Source: an uncultured Candidatus Binatia bacterium (lineage in GTDB: Bacteria; Desulfobacterota; Binatia; UBA9968; JAJDTQ01). From it: a DNA stretch of 64,000 nt. The notes beneath the pieces are model-generated. The model had not been told where the DNA came from. It was given only the letters and a program-made list of their open reading frames with translations, and did no database searches. This document shows, piece by piece, positions 34,175-42,484 of this stretch. The position numbers and the translations under genes were made by a program. Numbering within the stretch: the first letter of the stretch is position 1; each line of letters opens with the position of its first letter. The stretch lies in assembly GCA_958295985.1 (NCBI GenBank), contig OY282432.1, forward strand, positions 806,001 to 870,000, read 5' to 3'.

Positions 34175-34222
34175 GTTTTCATGCCTTCGGGGTGACCGTA
34201 CAACGACCATGAGAGTTGTGGC
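34175..34222. repeat. 48-bp dispersed repeat, copy 2
   Basis: It matches 23465-23512 with three differences, in the same orientation. It lies between the multicopper oxidase stop and the aldo/keto reductase, ending about 65 bp before that start codon. Confidence 0.75.
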
Positions 34223-34287
34223 ATAATGAATGTAGTGAGAGCCATCGGGGCAGGCGCATTGATACACCAGGCACAGGAGGAATTTTC

Positions 34288-35268
34288 ATGGAATACCGCC
34301 AGTTCGGCACCACCGACTGCAAGGTGTCGCCCATGGGGCTCGGCTGCCTGAGCATGTCGGGGATGTACGGGGCGGGAGACGACGCCGAGTCCATCGCCAC
34401 CCTGCACCGGGCCTTCGAGTTGGGGATCAACTTCCTCGACACGTCCGCAAGCTACGGCAACGGACACAACCACGAGCTCATCGGCAAGGCCATCGAGGGC
34501 AGGCGCGACCAAGTGGTGATCCACTCCAAGTCGGGCAGCCCGCGGACCGCCGACGGCACCGGCCTGGACGGTGGAAGCTCGCCTGAGTACCTGATCCAGA
34601 CATGCGAGGAGAGCCTCCGGCGGCTGGGCATCGATTGCCTGGACGTCTACTGCATGTCGCGCATCGACCCCGCGGTTCCGGTGGAGGAGTCGGTGGGCGG
34701 CATGGCGCGCTTGGTGGAACAGGGGAAGGCCCGCTACATCGGCCTGTCCGAGGCCAGCGGCGCATCCATCCGCCGGGCTCGGAAGGTCCACCCCATCGTC
34801 TCGCTCCAGATCGAGTACTCGCTGTGGTCGCGGGACCCCGAGCAGGGTAACATCGAGGCCTGCCGCGAGTTCGGCATGGGGCTGATGGCCTATTCGCCCC
34901 TGGGCCGGGGCTTCTTCGCCGGCGCCGTCCGCGGCCTGAACGAGCTTTCCGAAGGCGACGGCCGCCGCAACCAGCCCCGCCTCCAACCCGGCAACATCGA
35001 GCGCAACCTGGAATTGCTGGCCGAGGTGGAGGCGGTCGCCAAGGAGAAGGGCATCACCACCACCCAGCTCGCGTTGGCGTGGCTCATGGCCCAGGGCCCG
35101 GACATCATCCCCATCCCCAGCAGCAAGAGCCGCACCCACCTGGAGGAGAACATCAAGGCCACCGACGTGAAGCTCACCGACGAGGACCTGCGCCGCCTGG
35201 ACGCCATCCTCCCCTACGGCGCCGCGGCCGGCGACCGCACCCGGGACATGAAGCGGGTCAACGTGTAG
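34288..35268 (+). CDS. aldo/keto reductase family protein with atypical active site
   Basis: A 326-residue aldo/keto reductase (TIM-barrel, NADPH). Three of four catalytic residues are present: Asp51 and Tyr56 in FLDTSASYG and Lys81 in VIHSKSG. The usual His in a YxQHRxD context is replaced: VYCMSRIDP has Ser124 there. The C-terminal NADPH site [13 protein letters not shown] is normal (IPG-K/R-HLEEN type). AGGAGG is 7 nt before the ATG. The closest group by eye is the pyridoxal/phenylacetaldehyde reductase-like AKRs with VPIEETVGAM. Loss of the His should slow ordinary carbonyl reduction, so the substrate or reaction may differ. Confidence 0.87.
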   Translation: MEYRQFGTTDCKVSPMGLGCLSMSGMYGAGDDAESIATLHRAFELGINFLDTSASYGNGHNHELIGKAIEGRRDQVVIHSKSGSPRTADGTGLDGGSSPEYLIQTCEESLRRLGIDCLDVYCMSRIDPAVPVEESVGGMARLVEQGKARYIGLSEASGASIRRARKVHPIVSLQIEYSLWSRDPEQGNIEACREFGMGLMAYSPLGRGFFAGAVRGLNELSEGDGRRNQPRLQPGNIERNLELLAEVEAVAKEKGITTTQLALAWLMAQGPDIIPIPSSKSRTHLEENIKATDVKLTDEDLRRLDAILPYGAAAGDRTRDMKRVNV

Positions 35269-35319
35269 GAGCCTGTCCGAACAGGCGAACCGCGGCGAGA
35301 GGCAGGGACCGTTCCCGGG

Positions 35320-35353
35320 AACGGCGCCGGCTCGGACGAACCCCGGCGCCGTT
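35320..35353. terminator. bidirectional hairpin between convergent genes
   Basis: A perfect 11-bp stem AACGGCGCCGG/CCGGCGCCGTT (35320-35330, 35343-35353) with a 12-nt loop touches the stop codon of the SDR gene and follows the aldo/keto reductase by 51 bp. No U-tract. Confidence 0.55.
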
Positions 35354-36138
35354 CAGTGCATCAACCGCCCGCCGGACACGTTCAATGCCTCGCCGGTGGT
35401 GTGCGACGAGTCGTCGGAGGCGAGGAACAGGGCCGCCTTGGCCACTTCCTCGTGTTGGGCGTATTTCCGTAGCGGGGTCTGCTGCAGGACGCTCTTCTCC
35501 AGTTCCTCGAACGGTACCCCCAGCCCTTTGGCCCGATCCCGGTACATCTCCCTGAGGTCCGCTTCGTCCATGCCGCCCGGGCAGATGACGTTGGCCCGCA
35601 CGCCGGAGGGGCCGGCCTCCCTGGCGATGGTCTGGGTCAGCCCCAGAAGACCCCACTTGGCGGCGCACAGGGATCCCCGCAGCGCCATGCCCTCCCGTCC
35701 CGCGGTGCCGGAGATGCTCACGATGCTGCCGCGCTTCCGTTGCATCATGGGCTTCAGCGCGGCCTTGCAGCAGAGGAACACGGCCTTCAGGTTGACGTTG
35801 AGGACCGCGTCCCATTCGGCCTCGGTGATCTCTTGCACCTGGACCATGGGGCCGCGGAAGCCCACGCTGTTCACCAGCACGTCCAGCCTGCCCCACCTGC
35901 TCAACACGTCCGTCACCATCCGGTTCACCTGAGACTCGTCCGTGGCGTCCGCTGTCATGGCCACTGCATCGCCGCCCTGTTGTGCGATGCCCTGGACCAC
36001 GCCGTCGAGCTGCGGCTTCGCCTTTTCGAGGTCCACCAGGGCGATCCGGGCGCCCTCACCGGCGAAGGTGCAGGCAATGGCCTCGCCGATGCCCCGGGCG
36101 CCGCCAACGACAACAACAACTTGATCTGCCAGCTTCAT
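35353..36138 (-). CDS. SDR family protein lacking the catalytic Ser-Tyr pair
   Basis: A 261-residue classical short-chain dehydrogenase fold: nucleotide-binding VGGARGIGEA (residues 11-20), NSVG (90-93) and NVNLKAVF. The catalytic motif is degenerate. Where FabG has GSVVG and YAAAK, this protein has SGTAG (Gly144 in the Ser place, although Ser143 is next to it) and LCAAK (Leu157 in the Tyr place; Lys161 kept). The Tyr loss is plain from the codons. It is thus probably not a standard dehydrogenase; a binding, regulatory or altered-chemistry role is possible. The ATG at 36138 follows GGGAGGAACC. It stands alone. Confidence 0.85.
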   Translation of the reverse strand: MKLADQVVVVVGGARGIGEAIACTFAGEGARIALVDLEKAKPQLDGVVQGIAQQGGDAVAMTADATDESQVNRMVTDVLSRWGRLDVLVNSVGFRGPMVQVQEITEAEWDAVLNVNLKAVFLCCKAALKPMMQRKRGSIVSISGTAGREGMALRGSLCAAKWGLLGLTQTIAREAGPSGVRANVICPGGMDEADLREMYRDRAKGLGVPFEELEKSVLQQTPLRKYAQHEEVAKAALFLASDDSSHTTGEALNVSGGRLMH

Positions 36139-36254
36139 GGTTCCTCCCAGGGGTCTGATGATGCGCCCCCCTTGAAGTCTCATCGAGAATGCGACAATGG
36201 CGCCACCGCGGCCCCTTGAACTCCCTATGGTTTATACAGGACACGACACTGGCA

Positions 36255-37238
36255 TCAAGCCGCGCCCAGCGTCGTGACCACGGCGATGACGCCGGCCACG
36301 GTGACGCTGGAGAAGACCGTGGTCCAGAAGACCACGTCGCCGGTGAGCTCCGCGTCGCCGTCGAGCTCCAGGGTGAGTATGAGGGTGTTGACCGCGGTGG
36401 GCGCGGCGGCGCCGATGACGAGATGGGCTCCGGGCCAGGGCCAGAGGCCGAAGGCCGCCACCGCCGCGGCAGTGGCCGCGGGCAGCACCAGGAGCTTCAC
36501 CAGAGCGATGGGCGCCACCGCCCGCCACCGGCGCCAGCGTGCGCCGCTGGCGAGTTGGGCGCCCAGGGCGATGAGCATCATGGGCACCAGCGCCGCGCTC
36601 AGGGAGCGTAGCGGAAAGCCTGCCCAGGCAGGCAGATAGTCCACGCCGCCGAACACGCGCAGGCGAATCTCCCTCAGGACGAAAGCCGCGGTCAGTGCGT
36701 AGGGCATGGGCAGTCTGAAGACCCCCAAGGCGTCACGGGCGCGACCGCCCTTGGCCAGGGCGAGCACCACGTACCCCAGGCACCAGATCAGCAGGTTGCT
36801 GAGCATCACCACCAGGGCCTGGACCTGCAATCCCGCCTGCGCATCGGGTTGCCCCTCGAACAGCGCACCGCCTTCGACGTAGAGCAGATGGGCCAACGGG
36901 ATGCCGAAGTTCCCCGCGTTGAAGACGAGCCCGCCGAGGAGGGTGGCGGCCACGGTCTTGCTGGGCGCGCTCACGGCGCGCATGCCGCCGAAGATCAGCA
37001 AGCCCAGGAGCCCCAAGGGAACCAGGACCACCAGGGCGATGCGCCCGATCTCGTCCCAGGGAATATCGCTGTCGTAGATCTTGATCAGCAGGAACGACGG
37101 CACCAGCAGCCACATGGCGACCCGGCCCAGGGTCTCCACGCTCAGGGGCAGGCAACGCTGCATCAGGGAGCCGATGCCGACCATCAGCAGCAGGGGCAGG
37201 ACGATGTCGTAGAAGATCTGGCCGGTGTGTTGCAGCAT
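36255..37238 (-). CDS. AEC family transporter (auxin efflux carrier type)
   Basis: A 327-residue membrane protein of the auxin efflux carrier (AEC) family, with about ten hydrophobic helices in two five-helix halves. The hallmark FNAGNFGIPLA in the first half and a GAAAPTAVNTLIL segment in the second match the crossover helices of the fold. AEC carriers move malate, malonate or other small anions by proton or ion coupling. The N-terminus MLQHTGQIFYDIVLPLLLM is typical. It stands between an SDR gene and a cupin gene on the same strand, but the gaps (116 and 135 bp) do not prove an operon. Confidence 0.85.
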   Translation of the reverse strand: MLQHTGQIFYDIVLPLLLMVGIGSLMQRCLPLSVETLGRVAMWLLVPSFLLIKIYDSDIPWDEIGRIALVVLVPLGLLGLLIFGGMRAVSAPSKTVAATLLGGLVFNAGNFGIPLAHLLYVEGGALFEGQPDAQAGLQVQALVVMLSNLLIWCLGYVVLALAKGGRARDALGVFRLPMPYALTAAFVLREIRLRVFGGVDYLPAWAGFPLRSLSAALVPMMLIALGAQLASGARWRRWRAVAPIALVKLLVLPAATAAAVAAFGLWPWPGAHLVIGAAAPTAVNTLILTLELDGDAELTGDVVFWTTVFSSVTVAGVIAVVTTLGAA

Positions 37239-37318
37239 CGGTCAGAAGCAGGCGCTAACCCTGGAGGGAGAGGGTTTTCCGGCCCGCGATCGGGACAGCT
37301 TCGAGGCAGGAACCAGGC

Positions 37319-37364
37319 GGCACTTCGGGTGGCCCGCAGCAGCGGGGCGGGCCTCCGAAGTGCC
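37319..37364 (-). terminator. long two-part hairpin downstream of the cupin gene
   Basis: The outer stem GGCACTTCGG/CCGAAGTGCC (37319-37328, 37355-37364) encloses an inner 7-bp stem GGCCCGC/GCGGGCC. It begins 9 bp beyond the cupin stop on the minus strand. No U-tract is seen. Confidence 0.5.
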
Positions 37365-37373
37365 GAACGGGAA

Positions 37374-37862
37374 TTATCCCGCGGATTCCGCGAAGAACTT
37401 GCCGGGCATCTCGATGGGGGGCAGCGTCTTGTTCTCCGCCGAGTCGGACGGCAGCGGCTTGCCGTCGGGGCGGAGGCGCGCATCTTCACCCCTCTGGGGC
37501 TTGGCGTCGATGCCGCATCCGATGCGCAGCACCACGAGATTGCCGTCGCCCGTATTCAGGTAGCGATAGTAGGCGCCCTTGGGGATCATGACCCCCTGGT
37601 ACTGCTCGATGGTCAACTCGTCGCCGTTCTCGTCGAACACCGACATCCGGCCTTCCAGCACGACGAACGAATGGTCCTCGTCCAGGTGGCAGTGAACGGC
37701 GTTCTCGCCGCCCTCGGAGTTGATCTTGGTGTGTATCCACATGTTGTCGGTCTGGGCCACGAGCTGGGTGACGCGACCCTGTTGCATGTAAGGGGTCTTC
37801 AGCGAGTACTTGTAAGACCTGGGCCTCTCCTGGACCTGTTCCTTCTCTGCGACTGCTTCCAT
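37374..37862 (-). CDS. cupin domain-containing protein
   Basis: A 162-residue single-domain cupin. Motif 1 is recognisable as ENAVHCHLDEDHSFVVLEG (two His, a Glu/Asp and His for metal binding). Motif 2 is weaker: PKGAYYRYLNTGDGNLVVL, where the usual His is Tyr. It starts at the ATG 37862 with AAGGAG just upstream; an in-frame extension to 37895 lacks a ribosome site. It could be a small dioxygenase, isomerase or binding protein. It precedes an amidohydrolase gene on the same strand (transcribed before it by 73 bp), so the two may act on the same aromatic compound. Confidence 0.83.
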   Translation of the reverse strand: MEAVAEKEQVQERPRSYKYSLKTPYMQQGRVTQLVAQTDNMWIHTKINSEGGENAVHCHLDEDHSFVVLEGRMSVFDENGDELTIEQYQGVMIPKGAYYRYLNTGDGNLVVLRIGCGIDAKPQRGEDARLRPDGKPLPSDSAENKTLPPIEMPGKFFAESAG

Positions 37863-37935
37863 GGTGAACTCCTTTCCAGATGTTCTGCGCGTCAACCGCG
37901 CCGGCCCGCGGGGGCGGGCTCCGGTGTCTTTCTCG

Positions 37936-38997
37936 TTACGCGTTGATGCCGTTCAGCTTGAGGTCGTAGAGCCGCAGCACGTTCTCACGCACGACCTTGC
38001 GGAAGACATCCGTGGGCAAGTGGCCCAACTCCTCGGCGATGACCTTGCGGGAATGCGGCCAGGTGGACGCCGCATGCGGGTAGTCGTTGGACCACATGCA
38101 GGTATCGCCGCCCCACCAGTCCAGCAGGCGGCCGCCCGTGGGGTCGCTGAAGAACGTGCCATAGAACTGCTCGTTGCAGTACTCGCTGGGGAGCTTCTTC
38201 ATGTGCGGCAGCGGCGCCTTCTGGGCGTGGCGCTTGAAGTACTTGTCCCATTCGTGGAGGTAGAACGGGATCCACGAGATCTCGTTCTCCACGTACACGA
38301 ACTTGAGGTCCGGATAGTTGGACATGGGGCCGCCGAACACCAGTTCGAACAGCGTGTTGGCGGCGTCCGCCAGTTTCTGGTTGACCGTCATGCGGTAGAC
38401 GTCCAGGCCGTGTCGCTCGAAGCGGCTGTAGTTGAACCCCGTCAGGATGTGGAGGTTGACGGGCATCTGGAGGTCCTGGGCCGCTTCCCAGAAGCGGTTG
38501 TAATGGTCGCTGGTGAAGGGCAGGTGCGGCGGCGGGACCTGCCAGATCAGGCAACCCACGAGCCCCGCCTTCTTGCAGCGCTCCATCTCCTTGATGGCGT
38601 TGTCGATGTTGTAGAGCGAGATCATCGGAACGCCCACGAGCTTGTCGGGGTGGACCTTGCAGTAGTCGATGAGCCAGTCGTTGGCGATCTCGAAGCAGGC
38701 CTCCTGAAGCTCTGCGTCTTCGAGGGCGAACAGCCGGAGGCCCAGGGTCGGATACAGCACCTCCGCGGACACGCCGTCCACCGCCATCTCCTGGACCCGC
38801 GCCCTGGGGTCCCAGCCGCCGGGCTTCTCGCCCACCGCGTTCCGGGGCGGAAACTCGGGATACCGGCCCTTGAAGCTCGCCGGCAGGTTGTTGGCCCACA
38901 GGTCCGTGGGCTCCATGACATGGGAATCCGCTGATACGATGACCTCGTTGGCAAGGTCCTTCTCGGCACTCTCCAAGGTTGAAGCATTCATGCTCAC
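37936..38997 (-). CDS. amidohydrolase family protein
   Basis: A 353-residue amidohydrolase 2-type TIM-barrel enzyme (relatives cleave or decarboxylate aromatic acids). Landmarks are VSADSHVMEPTDLW (metal region near residues 20-33), MPVNLHILTGFN, FVYVENEISWIPF and WSNDYPHAASTWP with the conserved Asp. It starts at a GTG (38997), or the ATG two codons later, behind GAGGAGGG. It lies upstream of the cupin gene on the same strand; together they look like a small catabolic operon. Divergent from the epimerase gene, with a 170-bp shared promoter region. Confidence 0.88.
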   Translation of the reverse strand: MSMNASTLESAEKDLANEVIVSADSHVMEPTDLWANNLPASFKGRYPEFPPRNAVGEKPGGWDPRARVQEMAVDGVSAEVLYPTLGLRLFALEDAELQEACFEIANDWLIDYCKVHPDKLVGVPMISLYNIDNAIKEMERCKKAGLVGCLIWQVPPPHLPFTSDHYNRFWEAAQDLQMPVNLHILTGFNYSRFERHGLDVYRMTVNQKLADAANTLFELVFGGPMSNYPDLKFVYVENEISWIPFYLHEWDKYFKRHAQKAPLPHMKKLPSEYCNEQFYGTFFSDPTGGRLLDWWGGDTCMWSNDYPHAASTWPHSRKVIAEELGHLPTDVFRKVVRENVLRLYDLKLNGINA

Positions 38998-39167
38998 GAT
39001 CGACCCTCCTCTTTTCCTTTGTTCAGCTACTCCTTATGCGTGTTTTTGGCCGCTTTGTCCACCGCTTGACCCGGACCGGTGCACTTGCGGGGGCATTGTG
39101 TTATGAGGACTTCTGCAACGCGGGCCGGAGGCAGACCCGCCACGAAATCCATCACCGGAGGCAACTC

Positions 39168-40127
39168 ATGACGACCATGATCACGGGTGCGGGTTTAGTC
39201 GGCTCCCAGATCGCGCGCATCCTCGTGCAGCAGGGCGAGAAGCCCGTCCTGTTCGATGTCGCACCCAATCTCACCGCGCTGGCGGACGTGGTGGAGCTGG
39301 AAAGGGTCACCCTGTTCCGGGGCGACCTGCTGAACCCCTTCGATCTGGGCCGGGTGATCCAGGAGCAGGGCGTCACGCGGATCGTCCACACCGCGGCCTA
39401 CCCCAACCTCGGCACCGGCGCCCAGGAAAACCCCTACGGCGCCATCCAGGTGAACATCATGGGCACGGCCAACGTGCTGGAGGCGGCCAGGCTCCACGGC
39501 GCGGAACGAGTGGTGATGATCAGCACCGCGGCAGTGGCCCGGGGCGTGGCCGGCGGCGAGGACAACGGCGACCGCAGCAAGGAAGAGGCGCTGCCGCGGC
39601 CCAACTCCTTCTATTCCGCCACCAAGCAGGCGGGAGAGAACCTGGGGTTCAACTACGCCCGGTCCCACGGCGTGGACTTCCGCGCCGTGCGCTTCCCCAA
39701 CGTGGCGGGTCCATGGATCCCCGGCGGGGGCGGCCGCCCCAGCGCCATGTTCCGCACCCTGGTGGAGCGGTCAGTGGACGGCGTCGAGCACAGCATCCCG
39801 CCGGGCACCATGGAATGGCTCTACTCCAAGGACGCAGCCCGGGGCGTGGTCATGACGCTCCAGGCCGAAGGCGTCAAGAGCCGCGTGTTCAACATCGGCA
39901 TCGGCCGGCCCTATACCGCGGAAGAGCTCATCGACGTGTTCAAGCAGGTGGTCCCCGGCGCCAGGCTCAGCGTGGACGAGAGCGTGGCCACCTCACAGAC
40001 GTCGTCGGTCTTCCTGGACCTGACCCGCGCCCGCACGGAACTGGGCTTCGACGCCGAATACGACATACCTGCGGCAGTGACCGACTACGTGGCCTGGTAT
40101 CGCCGAATCAGGGCGCGGGGGAGCTGA
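39168..40127 (+). CDS. NAD-dependent epimerase/dehydratase (extended SDR)
   Basis: A 319-residue extended short-chain dehydrogenase. The N-terminal TGAGLVGSQIA (residues 5-15) binds NAD(P), HTAAYPNLGTG is the mid-strand, STAAVA gives the catalytic Ser and YSATK the Tyr/Lys pair. The C-terminal part ends in an epimerase-type helix (PAAVTDYVAWYRR). GGAGG is upstream of the ATG at 39168. It could be a sugar-nucleotide epimerase or a 3-beta-HSD/lignin-catabolism-like dehydrogenase. Its 3-prime end holds the left copy of a 20-bp direct repeat, so it marks the edge of the IS-rich island. Confidence 0.87.
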   Translation: MTTMITGAGLVGSQIARILVQQGEKPVLFDVAPNLTALADVVELERVTLFRGDLLNPFDLGRVIQEQGVTRIVHTAAYPNLGTGAQENPYGAIQVNIMGTANVLEAARLHGAERVVMISTAAVARGVAGGEDNGDRSKEEALPRPNSFYSATKQAGENLGFNYARSHGVDFRAVRFPNVAGPWIPGGGGRPSAMFRTLVERSVDGVEHSIPPGTMEWLYSKDAARGVVMTLQAEGVKSRVFNIGIGRPYTAEELIDVFKQVVPGARLSVDESVATSQTSSVFLDLTRARTELGFDAEYDIPAAVTDYVAWYRRIRARGS

Positions 40128-40128
40128 G
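40109..40128. repeat. 20-bp direct repeat at island edge, left copy
   Basis: CAGGGCGCGGGGGAGCTGAG spans the last codons of the epimerase gene and recurs exactly at 45692-45711, at the far end of the IS-rich segment. The 193 bp from here to the helicase remnant hold no recognisable gene. Confidence 0.75.
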
Positions 40129-40320
40129 AGGATGGCCGAAACGACGACCGCCTATGGTTGATGGCCCGGGGACGAGTCCCATCGTTCGATCTGGCGGCGT
40201 TGGGCGCGCCTTGGGCGCAGGCCAGGACGATCTGTGCGCGTCGGGCCAACCCGTGGGGCTGGCAGGGCGCCTTGGCGGGGGTGAGGGGTAAGGGAACGGC
40301 GGAGAACGGTATCCGGAACA

Positions 40321-40675
40321 ATGGCTGAGACTCATCCTTCAGCGCAGCTCGGACGCCGAGTTTCCCTGCCGGGGCACTTCGACGTACCCGTCGTCCTGGA
40401 GGACGTGAGGCCGCTCGGCGTTGACGGCTCCACTGGTTACGAATGCCGCGTCCGACTGCCCGACGGCACGCTCGAAGAGGCGGTCATTTCCTCCGAAGAG
40501 GCCACGGTCGTTTTCGCCGCCAGAGAGGGTGCGGAAGACACCACCGCGGCACGTCCTGCGGATCCGGAAAAGTTGAGGCTTCTGATCGAGTCTGCGCTTC
40601 CTGCTCGCCGACGACCCGGGCGCGGGCAAAACGATCATGGCCAGTCTCCTCAACAAGGAGCTCAAGCTCCGCTAG
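40321..40675 (+). pseudogene. SNF2-type helicase remnant (N-terminus and Walker A)
   Basis: From the ATG at 40321 about 90 residues (GRRVSLPGHFDVPVVLEDVR ... EKLRLLIES) match the N-terminal region of large SNF2-family helicases such as those in phage-defence islands. At about 40592 the frame shifts by +1 and reads LRFLLADDPGAGKTIMASL, the Walker A region, then ends at TAG 40673. In intact relatives about 45 residues join these pieces, and several hundred follow. This is therefore an internally deleted, 3-prime truncated fragment. Family recognition is by eye. Confidence 0.72.
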
Positions 40676-40678
40676 GCT

Positions 40679-40912
40679 CAGACCCTCTACCTCGGTCTCG
40701 ACGGCACCGTTGTGCCCATGCGCAAGGCCAAGACTCAATGTCGCCAAGGCAAGCAGCCCGACGGCTCCGCCAAGACCCACGAGGCCAAGGTCGTGGCCGT
40801 CTGGTCAGCCGAGACCACCTCACCCTTTCATCCTCCGGGGTGGTCGTCTCGACAGCCCATGAGCGTTTCAGCCGCCTCAGCGAGCACCCATACTCCCCCA
40901 ATAGTGCATTGA
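40679..40912 (+). pseudogene. ISKra4-type transposase fragment
   Basis: In the same frame as the end of the helicase scrap, the translation LYLGLDGTVVPMRKAK followed by GKQPDGSAKTHEAKVVAVWS matches the DDE-core region of ISKra4-family transposases (YxxxDGTGVPMR...KQPDGSAKTREVKL...VWSAE). Homology then fades. Roughly 65-75 residues of a ~400-residue enzyme remain; inverted repeats were not found. Confidence 0.72.
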
Positions 40913-40941
40913 GGGACATCGGCTGAGAATGGACCGGATCA

Positions 40942-42357
40942 TCAACAGATCGGGGCAGGGGTCTTCATGTAACTCGGTACCGGAACGGCGTAGTTCTTCA
41001 GGATTGCCGGAGCGATGTCCAAAGTCGATATCTGTGGCCTCAAACCCTGTTTTGTTGGAACGGTCCTGTTGGGATCGTAGATAAGGAGGATACCTCTCGG
41101 CACGTGGTATGCGGTGGGTCTCGACATGTCCTCAATCCGAGTATTCTCAAGTCCCATCGCTTCGAGCGAAATCTCTCTGCCACCCAGCCGTATAGACTGC
41201 GGTCTCTCGTGAAAATTTTCGTGTCCAAGGAGGACTCGAAAAAAGTTCTTGTCGGCTCCCACCCAATCCACTGCGTCGTCGTCTATCATGAGCGATTCCA
41301 GTTTGTTGCGAAAAGTTTCCGCTTTTGCTTCATTCACCACGAAATTGTAGTCTGGGAACATGGAGGCTCTTATCTCCCAATCGGCCTCTTCCAGCCCGAG
41401 TTGCGCCATGAATCTGTCGAGTTCTCTGATGCGGAGTTGCGTCTCCAACGGTTTGGCGATGGTCGCCTCCTGTCCCATGCTCGATCCTATCCATAGCGCG
41501 TATCCGGGATTGCCATGGACGAATTTGAGGAGCGTCTTCAACATCTGATCGAATTTCAACATCGTAAAATGGATTTCACGCGAATACGTTGCCACCCAAT
41601 CGTCGGAGAATTCGAAATGATCGTAGTCTTCGGGAAAACAGGCCGCCCAATAGCGATGCATCGACGACGCCACATGGTTTGAAAAGAACGTCGCGAACTG
41701 CGGGCGCGTAGATCGGAGTTGTTTCATAAAGATATCGAACGCGAGGACTACCTGATAAGTACGCCTGCGTGTCTTCTTCCAGCTATCGACCCACTCAGAG
41801 ATGAGATGCCTACCGACTTCTCCGTAGGTACTCAGTCGCAGCCCCAGGCATGGGCTTCTAGCGATCACCTTCATCGCCAATCTCCAGGGAATGCGCCGAG
41901 CGACGTTTCGCGCTGATTCCCGGGCCATCGCGAGGTTGAAGGCCTGAAACGTTGACAGCGTATCGGGGAAGCAATCCGCCCCGGCCGCAAAAGTATCCGG
42001 AAAGTAAAATGTGTAGTTCTCCAGTGATTCAGGCAGCGGATAGGTGTGCAGGCTGCCAAAGACCCCGCTTTGAATGCCGTTCTGCGTCAATACCTGCCAG
42101 AGCGGAGGATAGACCTTGTTGACTTCGGTCAAGTCTTGACCGAAATTGTGCAAGAGATGCTTCTCGTCGATGACTCCACGGTGCGTGGTCGGCCAAGTCT
42201 TCCATGACATGAGCGAAGTGACGTCTTCCGAATAAGTCTCGTATTGATGAAGCGATGGCATGATGCGCGCCAACGTGGAAGTGGGATTGACCTGTACAAA
42301 ATAGTCCAATACCCGGAACGGTACTTCGCTCAGTTCAAAGAGTATGATCTGACTCAT
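40942..42357 (-). CDS. alkaline phosphatase superfamily-like protein
   Basis: A 471-residue protein that looks intact amid debris. It resembles the phosphodiesterase/sulfatase branch of the alkaline phosphatase superfamily: an N-terminal ILFELSEVPF strand, a WPTTHRGV segment that could hold the Thr nucleophile, and a C-terminal TLDIAPAILKNYAVPVPSYM like the DIAPTxL-GVP end of sulfatases and phosphodiesterases. Standard metal motifs are not all clear. The base composition is visibly lower in GC than the rest of the window, with AT-rich codons, which points to recent transfer. It lies between an ISKra4 scrap and an IS4 remnant. Such proteins occur in surface-polysaccharide clusters; function unproven. 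Confidence 0.6.
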   Translation of the reverse strand: MSQIILFELSEVPFRVLDYFVQVNPTSTLARIMPSLHQYETYSEDVTSLMSWKTWPTTHRGVIDEKHLLHNFGQDLTEVNKVYPPLWQVLTQNGIQSGVFGSLHTYPLPESLENYTFYFPDTFAAGADCFPDTLSTFQAFNLAMARESARNVARRIPWRLAMKVIARSPCLGLRLSTYGEVGRHLISEWVDSWKKTRRRTYQVVLAFDIFMKQLRSTRPQFATFFSNHVASSMHRYWAACFPEDYDHFEFSDDWVATYSREIHFTMLKFDQMLKTLLKFVHGNPGYALWIGSSMGQEATIAKPLETQLRIRELDRFMAQLGLEEADWEIRASMFPDYNFVVNEAKAETFRNKLESLMIDDDAVDWVGADKNFFRVLLGHENFHERPQSIRLGGREISLEAMGLENTRIEDMSRPTAYHVPRGILLIYDPNRTVPTKQGLRPQISTLDIAPAILKNYAVPVPSYMKTPAPIC

Positions 42358-42484
42358 GACGCACCCCTTGATCTATCGGACGAAAAGGGAATTACTATCA
42401 CTACTGTCCGGTTAATTATCGAACAAATTCAATTGGTTAGGAGAAGTGTTCTTTGCCATAGTGTAGTGGGTATCGAAAAAGTCC

